From Cristatella mucedo (taxonomy: Eukaryota; Bryozoa; Phylactolaemata; Cristatellidae): a stretch of 64,000 nucleotides of DNA. How positions within the stretch are numbered: position 1 is the first letter of the stretch; every line of letters starts with the position of its first letter. Shown piece by piece: positions 21,840 through 33,362 of this stretch. A program made the translations under genes and the position numbers. Location: NCBI GenBank assembly GCA_009760855.2, contig WPIO01000003.1:5832501-5896500 (forward strand), in the 5' to 3' direction. Below the pieces are notes generated by a model. The model ran no database searches and was not told the origin of the DNA. It was given only the letters and a program-made list of their open reading frames with translations.

Positions 21840-23920
21840 CAGTGTAGAGATTTTCACTCGTTCCTTATTGCAGTTTATGCCGTGTGCAACCTTCGAATAG
21901 ATTCCCAGACTCTCTTGGACTGAGTCCTAACAACCGCCAGCTGCTTATTGTGGACTTAATCTGTCCCTCACCTGGTATCAACTCTTTATTTGCGTACGAC
22001 CTTTGTGATATCGTTTTCATTCTTTTATCCAGAAATAATTCACTTTATTTATTGAATGATTTTGCACCGCACTCCTTTGTTAACGGCAGATAATATCCGT
22101 CTAAATGGTCAGGCTGCAGCCGTACAAGTATGTCAGAGGCTCTATGTATTAGGCAGACACTTTAAGAAAAAAGCTTTATAGAATACTGATAGCTGTTTAA
22201 GCTGGAAAAGATAGCTAACCGTAAAAGACAGTCACGACAATTTTGTTTTTCATGGATTGCTACCGTACGAGAGAGACAGCTACACAAGGACTAGAAACCG
22301 CTGACTTCTTTTAAAAATAAACCAAATCTACCAGATTGTTTTGGTGTGCACGTGTAGCTCTTTCTAATGATAGGTTATACTTCTATGTATATATTTGAGC
22401 GATTGTAGGTACGACATCACATATTTTATAAAAATTATAAGAGCATATGATCATCTGCCTTAAAACCGGATACTTGGAATTTCTGCTTGAACTGTGAATA
22501 ATCGTAACAGTTTTCTCTCTGGATTAGCGATCCACTTCTTCACCAAATTATTAATTTAACCTAGTAGGACTTAGTAGCCGGGGCAGTTGATTTCTAATAG
22601 GACCAACTGCGGTTCAGTTAGTAGAGCCAAGCCTCCCCTTTGAATAAGAGCAGCAGTTGAGAATGGTAACTCCGTAGCAGCTTGATGGCAGTAGTTTTCA
22701 AAAGAGTACCACTGTATTCAGTTATAGATATCATGCAGCCATTCGCAACATAAACGGTAGGCTATTTATGTCTCTGAACTACGCCTGTCCTCGGCAAGCA
22801 GAAAGCAGAAGCTCAATTTCGCCAGGTAGTTAGTACCACCTATTTCTGTTTTCTTGTTCCGAATTATTTTTCTAAGGCTTTCCAAGAAGTTTTGTTCGCT
22901 CAGAAATTTACTTTTTCGAGTACCGGTCCTCAAAGGGCAGTGGCTGTCACCTTGGGATATTTTATGCTGTTGTTCCTAGTCAAAGAAGTACGTAACTGAC
23001 AGTTAGAGGAACCGGACTTCTCGAAATCCCAAGATTATTGGCGTCTGCCATATTTCCTGTCCCATTAGTCTGCTGTGTCCGGGGCTCTCACTATGTCTGC
23101 TTAGTTTCTCCTGTTGTTCGCCCAAGTTATTTCATTTGGGATTTATGCGAAATCAAGCAGTTGCTACTCTGTCGCTACCCCTGAGACCGACAGGCGTCTA
23201 GAAACTTTTGTAATAGGGAGTATTGGGGTTTAGGGGAAAGTAAAATACCTCTACAATATGTTTCGGTAATAAAATGTATATTATATTTCTGCTAATGACC
23301 ATCTATAAACAGCATCGTGACCAATGGATTTAGAAGTAATTTCACTTTTCAAATTTATTTTCAAAGTTTATTCACATGGCTCCAAGGTCCGTAATACTTC
23401 ATGACCGGATGTTATTCACTTGGCATTTGGGCAAAGATACATCTGTAACGTCTGCTGTGGTTCTTGACCGGATACAATAGCAAGCGAATCGTACAAATTT
23501 GCATCTCAAGGGAATGAATTCCAATAGTTGTCTCAAGCAGGGTTGAATGACACATCTGACTAGCTAAATTTAAGCACTGCCTTTAATTGCAGCTCGTATT
23601 AAAGGAAAAGCGCGCTCCGAAATAAAGAAAGAGCGACGGCAATTTGCTATAGAATGGAGTGCTAAAGAGTTTACTATGAGCAGCCGATCGATTACACAAC
23701 CACTGATTCACCATTTCATTACTCGTAGAAGTCGCGTAATTGATACCACTCTCTGAGGGCAGTCAATCATAGATTAATAATTGCCGAAGTCTATTGAAAA
23801 CTTATTACCAAGGCCAGTGAGTAAAATGGGCAGTGGCATTAAGCAAGGTGAGTTTTACAGCAGTTGCAGTCGCAGGTATTTTCATGTTGCTACGAGAAAA
23901 TCGCACATGATATTGCGATG
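21840..23920. other. Module 2 intron, nothing recognised
   Basis: The 2.2-kb intron that splits the first half-domain of module 2. I see no named repeat. If this intron was gained by insertion of an element, that element is no longer recognisable. Confidence 0.45.
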
Positions 23921-23926
23921 ACTTAC

Positions 23927-24027
23927 CACCTAGCACAATAGCCGTCTACCGATACAGCGACGCGTGCTGTGCCAAGCCACTTTACTCTGAGAGCAGTGTC
24001 TGATGCAATCTTTGTATATGTTGTCGC
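23927..24027 (-). CDS. CTHRC1-like module 2, first half, part a
   Basis: Acceptor CTTGCAG, donor AGGTG/GTAAGT; phase 0 in, phase 2 out. It encodes ATTYTKIASDTALRVKWLGT then ARVAVSVDGYCAR-W. The S-D-T-A-L-R-V-x-W matches G-D-T-A-L-R-I-M-W of module 1 and S-N-S-A-L-R-V-L-F of vertebrate CTHRC1. Phase 2 fits exactly with the exon at 21695. Confidence 0.88.
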
Positions 24028-24264
24028 CTGCAAGTATACACAAATAATCATAGAAAGATGTTTTTGAATCACATTCATCTGACAAATAAAATGGCGGAGG
24101 GTGCTAACAACGATCCGTACAACAAAACATGTAATTAAATGAGACAAAGTTTGCCTAAAACCTATGGACTTGAAAAAATTAGAGCTACTAAATTTTATCA
24201 AATAAATATCAAATCTCAAATATAAAATATCAAATAAAAAAGTAAATGCCATTTAGGTTTCAAG

Positions 24265-24850
24265 TAAAAACCACTCCACAAAGTCAGCACGGCGGACAAT
24301 GTATAGCAATCTTCTCAGAAATGCTGAACAAGGTAGAGAGACTCTCTGGTTCTGCTGGCTTTCTGAACAGCTTGTGATAGTAATCCCGCCGGGGCTTCAC
24401 TCACTGTCACTGCACTGTAAGGATTCATGTCCAATGGTGGGTGTGGGATTGTAGAGCTGATATATTAAAGGCCACGGTTATCCACCAGCGAGTCTTTAAA
24501 CAATGGCATACTGATGTGGCTCATTTTATGATGAAATTACCATGCATAATTAAAGCTTAAATGTGAATGCAGATAACACATAGCTGTACACCCACATCGA
24601 CCTGGCTGCCTGCCCACCTACCAGCATCTAAACTCTCAACTCCGTATAATTTACTGCTAGCACTTGGATTGTACAGACTTTCTAAAATTGAATGAAAAGA
24701 AGCCAAGTTAGTTCATTTTGGAAAACATAGAGTCACTCATAAATTAAATACCCTAACCCTCAAAATAGGCTCGGTCAGCGCATCTCGTGTAATCTCCACT
24801 CGAGAAATGGATGACCTATTCAAAATAATCTTTCATTAGATGATTACATT
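24265..24850 (+). mobile_element. LINE family A, old degraded fragment
   Basis: From CACTCCACAAAGTCAGCAC (equivalent to N-H-S-T-E-S-A) onwards it follows the RT region in broken frames, then TCCTGTTGAAT-like thumb sequence at 24760-24840. It is older than the copy that starts at 24851. Confidence 0.65.
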
Positions 24851-25815
24851 AAAACTAACTTACTAGTTATGGGCAAACCCAGTGTGATTCACAAATTGGA
24901 AAGGCTGACGCTCAAAATTGGCTCTGCCAGCCTATCTCCTGTTGAATCAGCTCGAAAAACCAGGTGTCTTGTTCCAAAGTGACCTCTAGTTAGATGACCA
25001 CATCAGCTCCACAGTCAATTCTGCCTACTTTCAGCTACATAACATTGCTAAAATTCGGGCTTGTCTAGATGAGGATACCACGTCTGAGTTGGTCCATGCA
25101 TTCGTGACATCCTGTCTTGACTTCTGTAAATCACTGCTTGCTGGCCTACCAGCACGTGCAATCAGGCGACTACAGCTGGTGCAAAACGCAGCAGCTCGGC
25201 TTGTCTGTCGTGAGCGTCGCAGTTGCCACATCTCACCACTTCTCGCCGACCTGCACTGGCTACCAGTCAAGCAACTAATCGACTTCAAGGTTTTGTCGCT
25301 CACTTTTAAGTCACTTCATTCTTTGGCTCCAGCCTATTTCTCAGATCTACTCCCCCACCAGGCTAAGCATCGTGCCACCCGCTTTTCGGAATCCAACAGT
25401 CTACCAATACTTCGTACAAACCTCAAATCCTTCGCAGAGCGTGCATTTAGTTGATATGCTCCCAAAGCGTGGAACTACCTTCCGACTTGCGTCCGAACAT
25501 CCCCTGACTTGACCACGTTTAAAAAGAACTTAGAAACATACCTATTTAGGACAGCATTTAGTGGGTCCCTGTGATTCGTCCTTGATGTGCTTATGCGTGC
25601 TGACACTGTGCATGCTGCCACTAACCACATTTGCATGCTGACCCTGTGCATGTCACCCCTAACCACGTTATTCAAGTTGTTTATCAAGCATGATATTACT
25701 CTCTATTCAATTGCGTTTCCCTTTGCAGCAAATGTAAAGCGCATAGAAAGAGATTGAGTTCTCTGAGGGTGCTTTATCAAATGCATTATTATTATTATTG
25801 TTATTATTATTATAT
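24851..25815 (+). mobile_element. LINE family A copy, 5'-truncated, near-complete 3' end
   Basis: Starts at ACTAACTTACTAGTTATGGG (T-N-L-L-V-M-G-K-P), continues through LVQNAAARLVCRERRSCHIS then PLLADLHWLPVKQLIDFKVL (25089-25454), and ends with the 3' hairpin GTAAAGCGCATAGAAAGAGA...GAGGGTGCTTT and ATTATTATTATTG. Frameshifts and a stop inside the coding part show it is dead. About 91% by-eye similarity to the copy at 26.9-27.8 kb suggests recent spread; this is an impression, not a computed value. Confidence 0.92.
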
Positions 25816-25817
25816 TA

Positions 25818-27840
25818 ACTCTTCTGTCAATTCGGCCTACTTTCAGCTATGAATCAACCATCTCCTCAACCGCTCTCAGATTAGCTCCTTACCTGATGAT
25901 CCTTGTGATCATCTAGCCGATCGCTTCTATCGATTCTTTGTGCAGAAGATAGACAAGACCAGGGAGTCCATCCCTGCGATGACAAAATCCCCACTAGAAT
26001 GCTGTCTCCCGATTCCTGGCTGCACCTCAATGTCTACATTTAAGCAGGTCACTAGTGATCTAGTCCTGAAGTTCATATTCCAATCAAAGGAGACAACAAG
26101 TCCTTTGGACCCTATTCACACTGTCCTGCTCTTACATTGCATTAATCTGCTGCTGCCATGCATAACTAACATCATTAATATTTCATTAGCCTCAGGTCAT
26201 GTCCCAACACCTTTCAAAAAAGCTGTAGTCAGGCCACTTCCCAAGAAAGCAATACTAGACCAAGAGAACTTGAGCAAGTACGCCCAGTCTCCCTTGTACC
26301 GTTTTTATCAAAGACACTGGAACGGGTCGTGGCAGATCAGCTGAACTCATTTATTGAAACTTCAAACCTTGCTAGTAAGTTCCAGTCTGGCTTTAGAGCT
26401 AATCACTCCACAGAGTCAGCACTTCTTAGGTTGTACAACAATCTACTTAGGAATGTAGACATAGGTAGAGTGTCTCTGCTTGTTTAGCTCGATCTTTCGG
26501 CAGCTTTTGATACTATCGGTCACAAAGTTCTTCTAGAGCACCTCTCATCTCGCCTGGGCATCACTGGCACTGCTCTGCAATGGTTCAGGTCCTATCTCAG
26601 TGGGAGACTCCAGAGTATTGACGTGAATGGAAAAAGATCATCTGAGGTACCTCTGAAAGATGGGGCTCCGTGCTAGGTCCGGTTCTTTCCACGGTTTATA
26701 CTCTCCCTCTTGCTGATGTAATTGTCAAGCACAATCTAGGCTTTCCCTTCTATGCGATGACACTCAGTTGTACCTTTGCTTTGACCCCTCCCAGCCTTCG
26801 AGCACCTCGAATTCTCTCAGCTCACTTGCTGCATGTATTGATGACATCCGCACATGGATGGCAGCGAATATTCTAAAACTAAACGATGACGAAACTAACT
26901 TACTAGTTATGGGCAAACCAAGTGTGATTCACAAATTGGAAAGGCTGACGCTCAAAATTGGCTCTGCCAGCCTATCTCCAGTTGAATCAGCTCGAAATCT
27001 AGGCGTAATGTTCCAAAGTGACCTCTCGTTAGACGACCACATCAGCTCCACAGTCAACTCTGCCTACTTTCAGCTACATAACATTGCTAAAATTCGGGCT
27101 TGTTTAGATAAGGATACCACGTCTAAGTTGGTCGATGCATTTGTGACATCCTGTCTTGACTTCTGTAACTCACTGCTTGCTGGCCTACCAGCACGTGCAA
27201 TCAGGCGACTACAGCTGGTGTAAAACGCAGCAGCTAGGCTTGTCTGTCGTGAGCGTCGCAGTTGCCACATCGCACCACTTCTCGCCGACTTACACTGGCT
27301 ACCAGTCAAGCAACTAATCGACTTCAAGGTTTTGTCGCTCACTTTTAAGTCACTTCATTCTTTGGCTCTAGCCTATCTCTCAGATCTACTCCCCAATCAG
27401 GCCAAGCACCGTACCACCCGCTTTTCGGAATCCAACAGTCTACCAATACCTCGTACAAACCTCAAATCCTTTGGAGACCGTGCATTTAGTTCGTATCCTC
27501 CCAAAGTCTGGAACTCCCTCCCGACTTGCATCAGAACATCCCCTGACTTGACCAAATTTAAAAAGAACTTAAAACACACCTATTTAGGACAGCATTTAGT
27601 GGATCCCTGTGATTCGTCCTTGATGTGCTTATGCGTGCTGACACTGTGCATGCTGCCACTAACCACATTTGCATGCTGACCCTGGGCATGTCACTCCTAA
27701 CCCTGTTATTCATGTTGTTTATCAAGCATGGTATTACTCACCATTTAATCGCATTTCCCTTTGCATCAAATGTAAAGCGCCCAGAAAGAGATTGAGTTCT
27801 CTGAGGGCGCTTTATCAAGTGCATTATTATTATTATGATC
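25818..27840 (+). mobile_element. LINE family A, longest + strand copy (RT to 3' end)
   Basis: After a 30-base scrap of thumb sequence it starts in the linker before RT (QPSPQPLSD) and carries the full RT: PIHTVLLLHCINLLLP, PFKKAVVRPLPKKAILDQEN, FQSGFRANHSTESALL, motif A as LDLSAAFDT (preceded by a stop for the expected residue) and motif B region. The catalytic YADD codons at 26751-26762 have lost one base (TATGC-GATGAC), shifting the frame. The C-terminal part is intact to LV-stop-NAAARLVC. The 3' end is the hairpin CGCCCAGAAAGAGATTGAG...GGGCGCTTTATC with ATTATTATTA. Non-autonomous and inactive. Confidence 0.93.
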
Positions 27841-28079
27841 CAAAATCGCTGAAGTTTGCTTGATTAAGTAAGTGTGCCACAGTCAAACACCAAAGCCTGG
27901 CAGTTGTTCAGTCTTTTAGATAAATCTTTGCTTAGCTACTTTCAAATCATATTGTCTGTGCATGTACGCGTATAGCTAGTACGAAACTAATTCTGCTAAT
28001 AAAAGTGTTACCGTATTTATATAAAAGTTACAAGGGACTGAAAGATGCTTTCGCTCGTCTATTAAAGCCATTCTATCGT

Positions 28080-28252
28080 AGAAAGTCATTAGAGAACGAT
28101 AGTCCAGGGTTAGGGTACTCGCTCTCAATGTTCCATATTGTAGGTTGGAGACCTGCAGTGGGCGATCCCTTATTGCCCACTGCAAGCGCTGAGGATAGCC
28201 GTCATGCCTCTTCTATCCATATGTAAACGAGGCTGTGGAATCAGCTAACGTT
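28080..28252 (+). repeat. SINE family B copy (B3)
   Basis: Contains GGGTTAGGGTACTCGC (A-box side), a decayed B box TAGGTTGGAGACC, then GCAGTGGGCGATCCCTTATT, GATAGCCGTCATGCCTC and the 3' end AAACGAGGCTGTGGAATCAG. The tail matches other B copies. Confidence 0.82.
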
Positions 28253-28335
28253 CAAAGTTATAATTCTATTGTTGCGTTATATTTATTGACTTATATAGAC
28301 AGTAATCTCAGATTCTGAGGCGATAGTGAGATTCA

Positions 28336-28507
<172 letters not shown>

Positions 28508-28519
28508 TCGCCGACTATT

Positions 28520-30250
28520 ACGGTTACACGGTGAGAGTGACGTGAGGATCTCGTTATCGTTTCACCAAAAATTCTCAGAATCTCTAATTTGTGTTTCATA
28601 GAAGGATTAGTAAAGTCTCGATGATGTATAGAATTTAACTAGTTTGATATTTGACATTGCCAGGAAGGTAGTCCATAGCATAATCACAAGTGCTAGCCAA
28701 CTTGCTTAATATGTTTTGACAGTCGATTCGCACTTTAGCACGACTGACAAAAATGGAACTTCGTGACCGCACCCAGTTTACTTCAAATGGTCGGAGCTAA
28801 CCTTCGTTCAAAGTAAGCAAGCACCACTATTGGACTACAAATTTTGGAGTCCCAGCAATAGCGTATGCTGAACGCGCATTGCTGCAGCCAGCGAAGGCTT
28901 ATTGGTTTTGGCCGCCATCTTAGAACCAACTCACTCTACAATCCTGGAAAGTCTCGATTGCCCTCGGATTGCTCTTACGCAAAACTTCTTTCTGTGCCCG
29001 TGGTTCTTAATGCTTATGGAAGGAAAATAACAGTCTCAGAGCACTTTTTAGCATTGTGCTATGGCCTCCGACCCAACTCACTCTACAATTTCTCCATCCA
29101 CCTTCGATATTTGGTCTGCGAGATTAGATGGGCTCTAACGCCCGAACCTTTGGCATCTCGGTGATGCCACGTATGATTTTGCTCAAGATCTCACTGGTAG
29201 CTCTAAAAAAATCATGTTTGTTATTAGCGTCTTCAAGAATATAACCTTTAAAATGTTCAGCTTTGAGAAATTCACCGGGGGGGGGGAGACAGTATATTGA
29301 AAGCTAAATTCTGGCAACCAGATCCAATACATAACATCTTGCTTAAACGTTTCCCAAGCGGAAGCTTACATAATAATGTCAACGCATTTTCATAGATTCT
29401 TGAGAAAGTTAAATCACTTGGTAAGCACTTTACGTATGCTGAATGGGATATTATATTTAGATGGCTAGAATTATAAAAGCTTAGTTTGATGCATGATAAG
29501 ACCTCCAGCATGGTATGCCAAATTGCTTTCTAAAGATGCTGTAAAAATTGAATATAAAGCATGAGTCGTAGGTAGTTAAATACTGGTGAAGGTTTTCTGT
29601 ATTGTGTGCATCAATTATTGATGATCCCCGAGGTCTCATTATCAAGGTAGCTTGATAAAGTTAAAGATCACTCTTGTTTGGCCACATTTGCTGCGAAAAA
29701 CTATGATTAGCAACGTTCATGCGATTTTAATTGTTATTTCTTTACCAGCCTTAGGCAAATTAAGTCTAAGTATGTCACGATGACGGTATTTTGAAAGCCC
29801 TTATCTTGTCAATAAAATGGTCTTATAGCTTGTCCGACGATCCCAAGGTCACCGGGTCTATGCAGCCCGCCTTAATATTGCTGCATTTATTTAAACTGTT
29901 GAGAACTTTGATGCATGCAGCATTCGAACCAAGATTATCAAGTGAAAAACAATCCAATGACTAATGAGTCACCACAAGGACTCCTAAAGAAGAAAAAAGG
30001 CCAATTTGAGAGCTAAAGTTTATGTAATAGTGATTCGGAACCAACACTGCTGAAGCAAAAGCTATTCAGGTGGGATCTACCAGCACCAATCTCTGTCGCT
30101 GTACAGGCTTCTTTCAAAAGTATAAATTTATTGTTATTAAAATCTCTGTTAAGTGATATTTGAATAGAATTGATACTGCTGATGACTGAAAATGAAAACT
30201 AGTAATGCCACTTGGATTCCATTCCCTGGAAAATTAAAACATGACAAAAA
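28520..30250. other. Intronic/intergenic stretch, nothing firm
   Basis: No splice-bordered exon or named repeat. A + frame at 28865-29164 contains two similar short blocks (both including A-C-C-A-A-C-T-C-A-C-T-C-T-A-C-A at about 28922 and 29073), a local duplication without a coding meaning I can see. A G11 run is at about 29277. Confidence 0.4.
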
Positions 30251-30265
30251 TACTACGTTGCTTAC

Positions 30266-30360
30266 CATGAGCTGATTGTCAGGAACTGCTCCGCTGTTTG
30301 GTCCAGAGACGCTGTAGTACTGTGTGTTAAAGATAGGTAGTGCTAAACATTGTGCATAAG
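30266..30360 (-). CDS. Linker exon of CTHRC1-like module 2
   Basis: Acceptor TTTTGTAG, donor CTCATG/GTAAGC; phase 1 in, phase 0 out. It encodes (A)YAQCLALPIFNTQYYSVSG then PNSGAVPDNQLM. It has the same length class, phases and position of Cys and Tyr-Tyr as the module-1 linker (DNTQCGQGTDIINIKHYYNG). In vertebrate CTHRC1 the equivalent place holds the N-terminal part of the globular domain. Phase-1 entry allows splicing from the exon at 33363. Confidence 0.78.
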
Positions 30361-30799
30361 CTACAAAACAGTAATAACAAAGTTAGCAAGAGTTTGATCA
30401 ATTCAAAAACCAGATTACACTGTTGAGCGGGCTTTCCATCACGGCTAAGCTTAGCGTGCAATTAACTGAATATCACGAGCTATATTACCAAAGTAAAAAA
30501 TGGTTGCCGTTAGCGCTCAAATTTTGCTTTTCATTTTAAATTTTGTTTCCACCCTAAGGTTAATAATTGACTACCCTCACAGAGTTCAGGCGAGTTTAAC
30601 AAATGTAATATGGTACCGTTGAACACTTCGCTAAAAGGCTGAGCAATTAAAATGAGGCAGTTGGTAAATTTGAACAAGTGTGGAACTAATTTGCACAAGT
30701 GGGTGAATTAATCTCTCGTAACGATCCAATTCAACAGTTTGAATCCAGCAGGAGACAGTCCCTTATTTCCCCTCATAGACGAGTAGAATAGCCGCCAAG

Positions 30800-31325
30800 G
30801 ATCTGCTCCTCGCTCACTTTTAGGTCACTTCATTCTTTGGCTCCAGTCTATCTCTCAGCTATACTCCCCCATCAGGCTAAGCATCGTACCACCCGCTTTT
30901 CGGAATCCAATAGTCTACAAATACCTCGTACAAACCTCAAATCCTTTGGAGACCATGCATTTAGTTCGTATGCTCCCAAAGCCTGGAACTCCCTCCCGAC
31001 CTGCGTCAGAACATCCCCTGACCTGACCACATTTAAAAGGAACTTAAAAACACACCTATTTAGGATAGCATTTAGTGGGTCCCTGTGATTCGTTCGTCAT
31101 GTTCTTATGCGTGCTGACACTGTGCATGCTGCCACTAACCACATTTGCATGCTGACCCTGTGCATGTCACCCCTAACCATGCTATTAATTTTGTTTGTTT
31201 ATCAAGCATGATATGACTCACCATTCAATTGCATTTCCATTTGCAGCAAATGTAAAGCGCCTAGAGAGAGATTGAGTTCTCTGAGGGCGCTTTATCAAGT
31301 GCATTATTATTATTATTATTATAGA
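30800..31325 (+). mobile_element. LINE family A, 3' fragment
   Basis: Begins within LTFRSLHSLAPVYLSA and continues RFSESNSLQIPRTNLKSF, APKAWNSLPTCVRTSPDL, then the 3' UTR and the hairpin AAAGCGCCTAGAGAGAGATT...GGGCGCTTTATC with (ATT)n. The 5' truncation is at about 30808. The coding part kept is open, so the copy is relatively young. Confidence 0.92.
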
Positions 31326-32039
31326 AATAAGCTTCTTTGAAAAATCAGCCAAAATTACTTTAGTTTCTTACCAGAGTGGGCATATGCAGAAATACATTAT
31401 GGGCAGCAATTTCTTTGTATTTCAAGGACTAGGCACGAAGCAAGCTCGTGGCACAGCACAAGCTGTTTTAGGCTCTGATTTAATGGCGCCGAATGAAGTA
31501 GGGCAGAGCTAGAACTTCAGCAAGCCAGCTGGTTGCTTGGTTTGATTTACTAGCGCTAAGAAATAGGGAATCTCATGTGCCAAATATTTAAAGTCGCAAC
31601 CGTACTGTGAAAATTTAAAAGAGGCGATCACAGACTGTGGTCAGAGATTAAGTCAGAGTGTAGCACTTGTCATTTGTCTATACTCGAGTCTATGATGCGT
31701 CACTCGTGCCTCACGGCAACGCTGCAATGGTCGTTAAATCTGCCGCACAATGTTAATTTTAGAAGAATACTAGCTAATCACGAAGTGAATATATTTTTTG
31801 AGCTATTTAGTTTCTAGAATTTGACAGCAATTCATTTTTGTAGATGAGTGCGGAACGCTTGCCAATGAGCGCGTTTTTAAAACCACGATACTCGCGTTTA
31901 AGTGAAAGGGAAGTGAAAGCCAGAGTAAAGAAGCTCTTAGAAACTGTTTACTCTTTAAGGTAAGCCTCTAGTGACAACCTTTAATAGCAATTTAGTCTTA
32001 GAGATTTGTTTCATTCGTATAGCCTGCAAAAAATTTAAC

Positions 32040-32712
32040 TAGCTCCTTAGCTCCTTAGTTCTGTCTCGGCTTGATTATTGGGATTCCCTTTTGGCTACTG
32101 CGCTACCAAAGAAAGCAACTAGGCCACTGCAGCTGACTATGAATATGGCTGCAAGGCTAGTATTCAAGTCCCAGAGGTGTGAACACGTGTTTCCTTTGCT
32201 AAAAGAGCTAGGATGGATGCCGGTTGAGCAACGGATACAGAGCAAAGTTCTTACGCTGACCCACAAGGCCCGCCACGACTTGGCAACTTCGTACATAGCT
32301 GAACTTCTGTATCAGTTTCAACCTGTTCGCACCCTCAGGTCCTGTGCGGACAATAAATTAGCTGTCCCATTCCTCCGCTTAAAGACCTTGGTGACAGAAG
32401 CTTTAGCTCTGCAGGTGCTAGGCTGTGGAACTCGCTTCCACAATTCTTGCGCAACGACAACTACTCTCCTGCTGCTGACTATGGCTCATCCTTTTCAGCG
32501 GTCCCGAGCTGCTACTTCCAAGCTACTCACTACCTCAACTGTTCTCCTGACTCTGCTATGCTTCCCACTTTCTCTTTGTTGCGTGAGACGAAGTCTGTTG
32601 GCTACCGACTGCGTACCGAAAGCCGCTTAGGCTGTGAGTGCGCTATACAAAACTCTCCTGCGTAATAACCACACAGTCTTTATGGCTTTGTGGAGTTACA
32701 GACGGAGATACA
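32040..32712 (+). mobile_element. LINE family B, 3' fragment
   Basis: A 179-codon frame encodes LQLTMNMAARLVFKSQRCEH then VFPLLKELGWMPVEQRIQSK and VLTLTHKARHDLATSYIAEL. This is the C-terminal region of a CR1/L2-group reverse transcriptase, related to but distinct from family A. The 3' UTR contains GAAGTCTGTTGGCTACCGAC and GAGTTACAGACGGAGATAC and ends in CATTACCTTACATTACAT. Confidence 0.9.
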
Positions 32713-32727
32713 TTACCTTACATTACA

Positions 32728-32865
32728 TAGCGTCCTAAGAGAACTCAATCTGTATTCAGGCGCTTCGCATATGCCACGGGCTCGAGCCTGCGACCTCGGC
32801 TATCTAATACATTCGTATTGACCTTGTTCGGGGCGTGCACCTTAGCCACTATGCCAAACCGGCAT
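32728..32865 (-). repeat. SINE family A copy (A4)
   Basis: The - strand has GGTTTGGCATAGTGGCTAAG (A box), a 15-20 base insertion, then GGCTCGAGCC-type B box, then GCGCCTGAATACAGATTGAG and TTCTCTTAGGACGC. It is fused to the LINE family B tail on its left. Confidence 0.88.
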
Positions 32866-32871
32866 ATAAAA

Positions 32872-33014
32872 AATTTAATTCATTTGTATAGCGCCCTAAG
32901 AGAACTTAATCACTATTCAGGCGCTTCACATATGCCTCGGGGCTCGAGCCCACGACCTCAGCCAGACCTTGTTCCGAGCGAGCACCTTAACCACTGGACC
33001 AAACCAGCTCGGCA
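32872..33014 (-). repeat. SINE family A copy (A5), full-length
   Basis: On the - strand: GCCGAGCTGGTTTGGTCCAG, TGGTTAAGGTGCTCG, then GGGCTCGAGCCCCGAGGC, then GAAGCGCCTGAATAGTGATT and AAGTTCTCTTAGGGCGC, ending TATACAAATGAATT. It lies in direct tandem with A4, seven bases apart. The A box is TGGTCCAGTGG, a perfect TRGYNNARNNG match. Confidence 0.93.
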
Positions 33015-33159
33015 TAGTATTCGATAATCGACCCTCTTCAACTTGCAATCAAGAGGGATGTATCTGCGTGATAACTTGACCCTGCCATATCCATCAAGTG
33101 GCACTGTCGTCCAGAGGGGTGAGCTCCATTCGCAATACAGTTACCAGTAGTAGTGGCAT

Positions 33160-33296
33160 TTAAGCTGCCAGATGGTGAACACCAGTGCAGGCTTGAGCGG
33201 GCATCCGTGCAGAGACAAGGGTCAAGGGCAGCGTGCGCCCGCAGCGCGAGGGCGGTAGGCAATCTGGGACCGAGCGATACGAGGAGCACTTGCATT
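33160..33296 (-). CDS. Candidate alternative Cys-rich terminal exon after module 1
   Basis: After a 66-base intron, the acceptor TACGCTGCAG opens a frame in phase 1 that follows correctly from the exon at 33363. It encodes (E)CKCSSYRSVPDCLPPSRCG then RTLPLTLVSARMPAQACTG and stops at 33160-33162 after 44 further codons. It carries six Cys and is GC-rich like the PAN exon. If used, it would end a one-module protein with a Cys-rich tail, as the module-3 exon does (ETCVDPFTCP). A second open frame over the same bases (33038-33295) fits the phase less well. Confidence 0.45.
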
Positions 33297-33362
33297 CTGC
33301 AGCGTAAGTGTAAGCCTTCTCACTTCATAAAGTCTCCGATCATGCTTAACCATGCAGCTTAC

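Noticed and set aside
33038-33295. Signal-peptide-like frame starting MQVLLVSLGPRLPT
   Set aside because: The first 20 residues contain Arg and Pro and are weakly hydrophobic. The other frame over the same bases fits the splice phase of the neighbouring exon and is richer in Cys.
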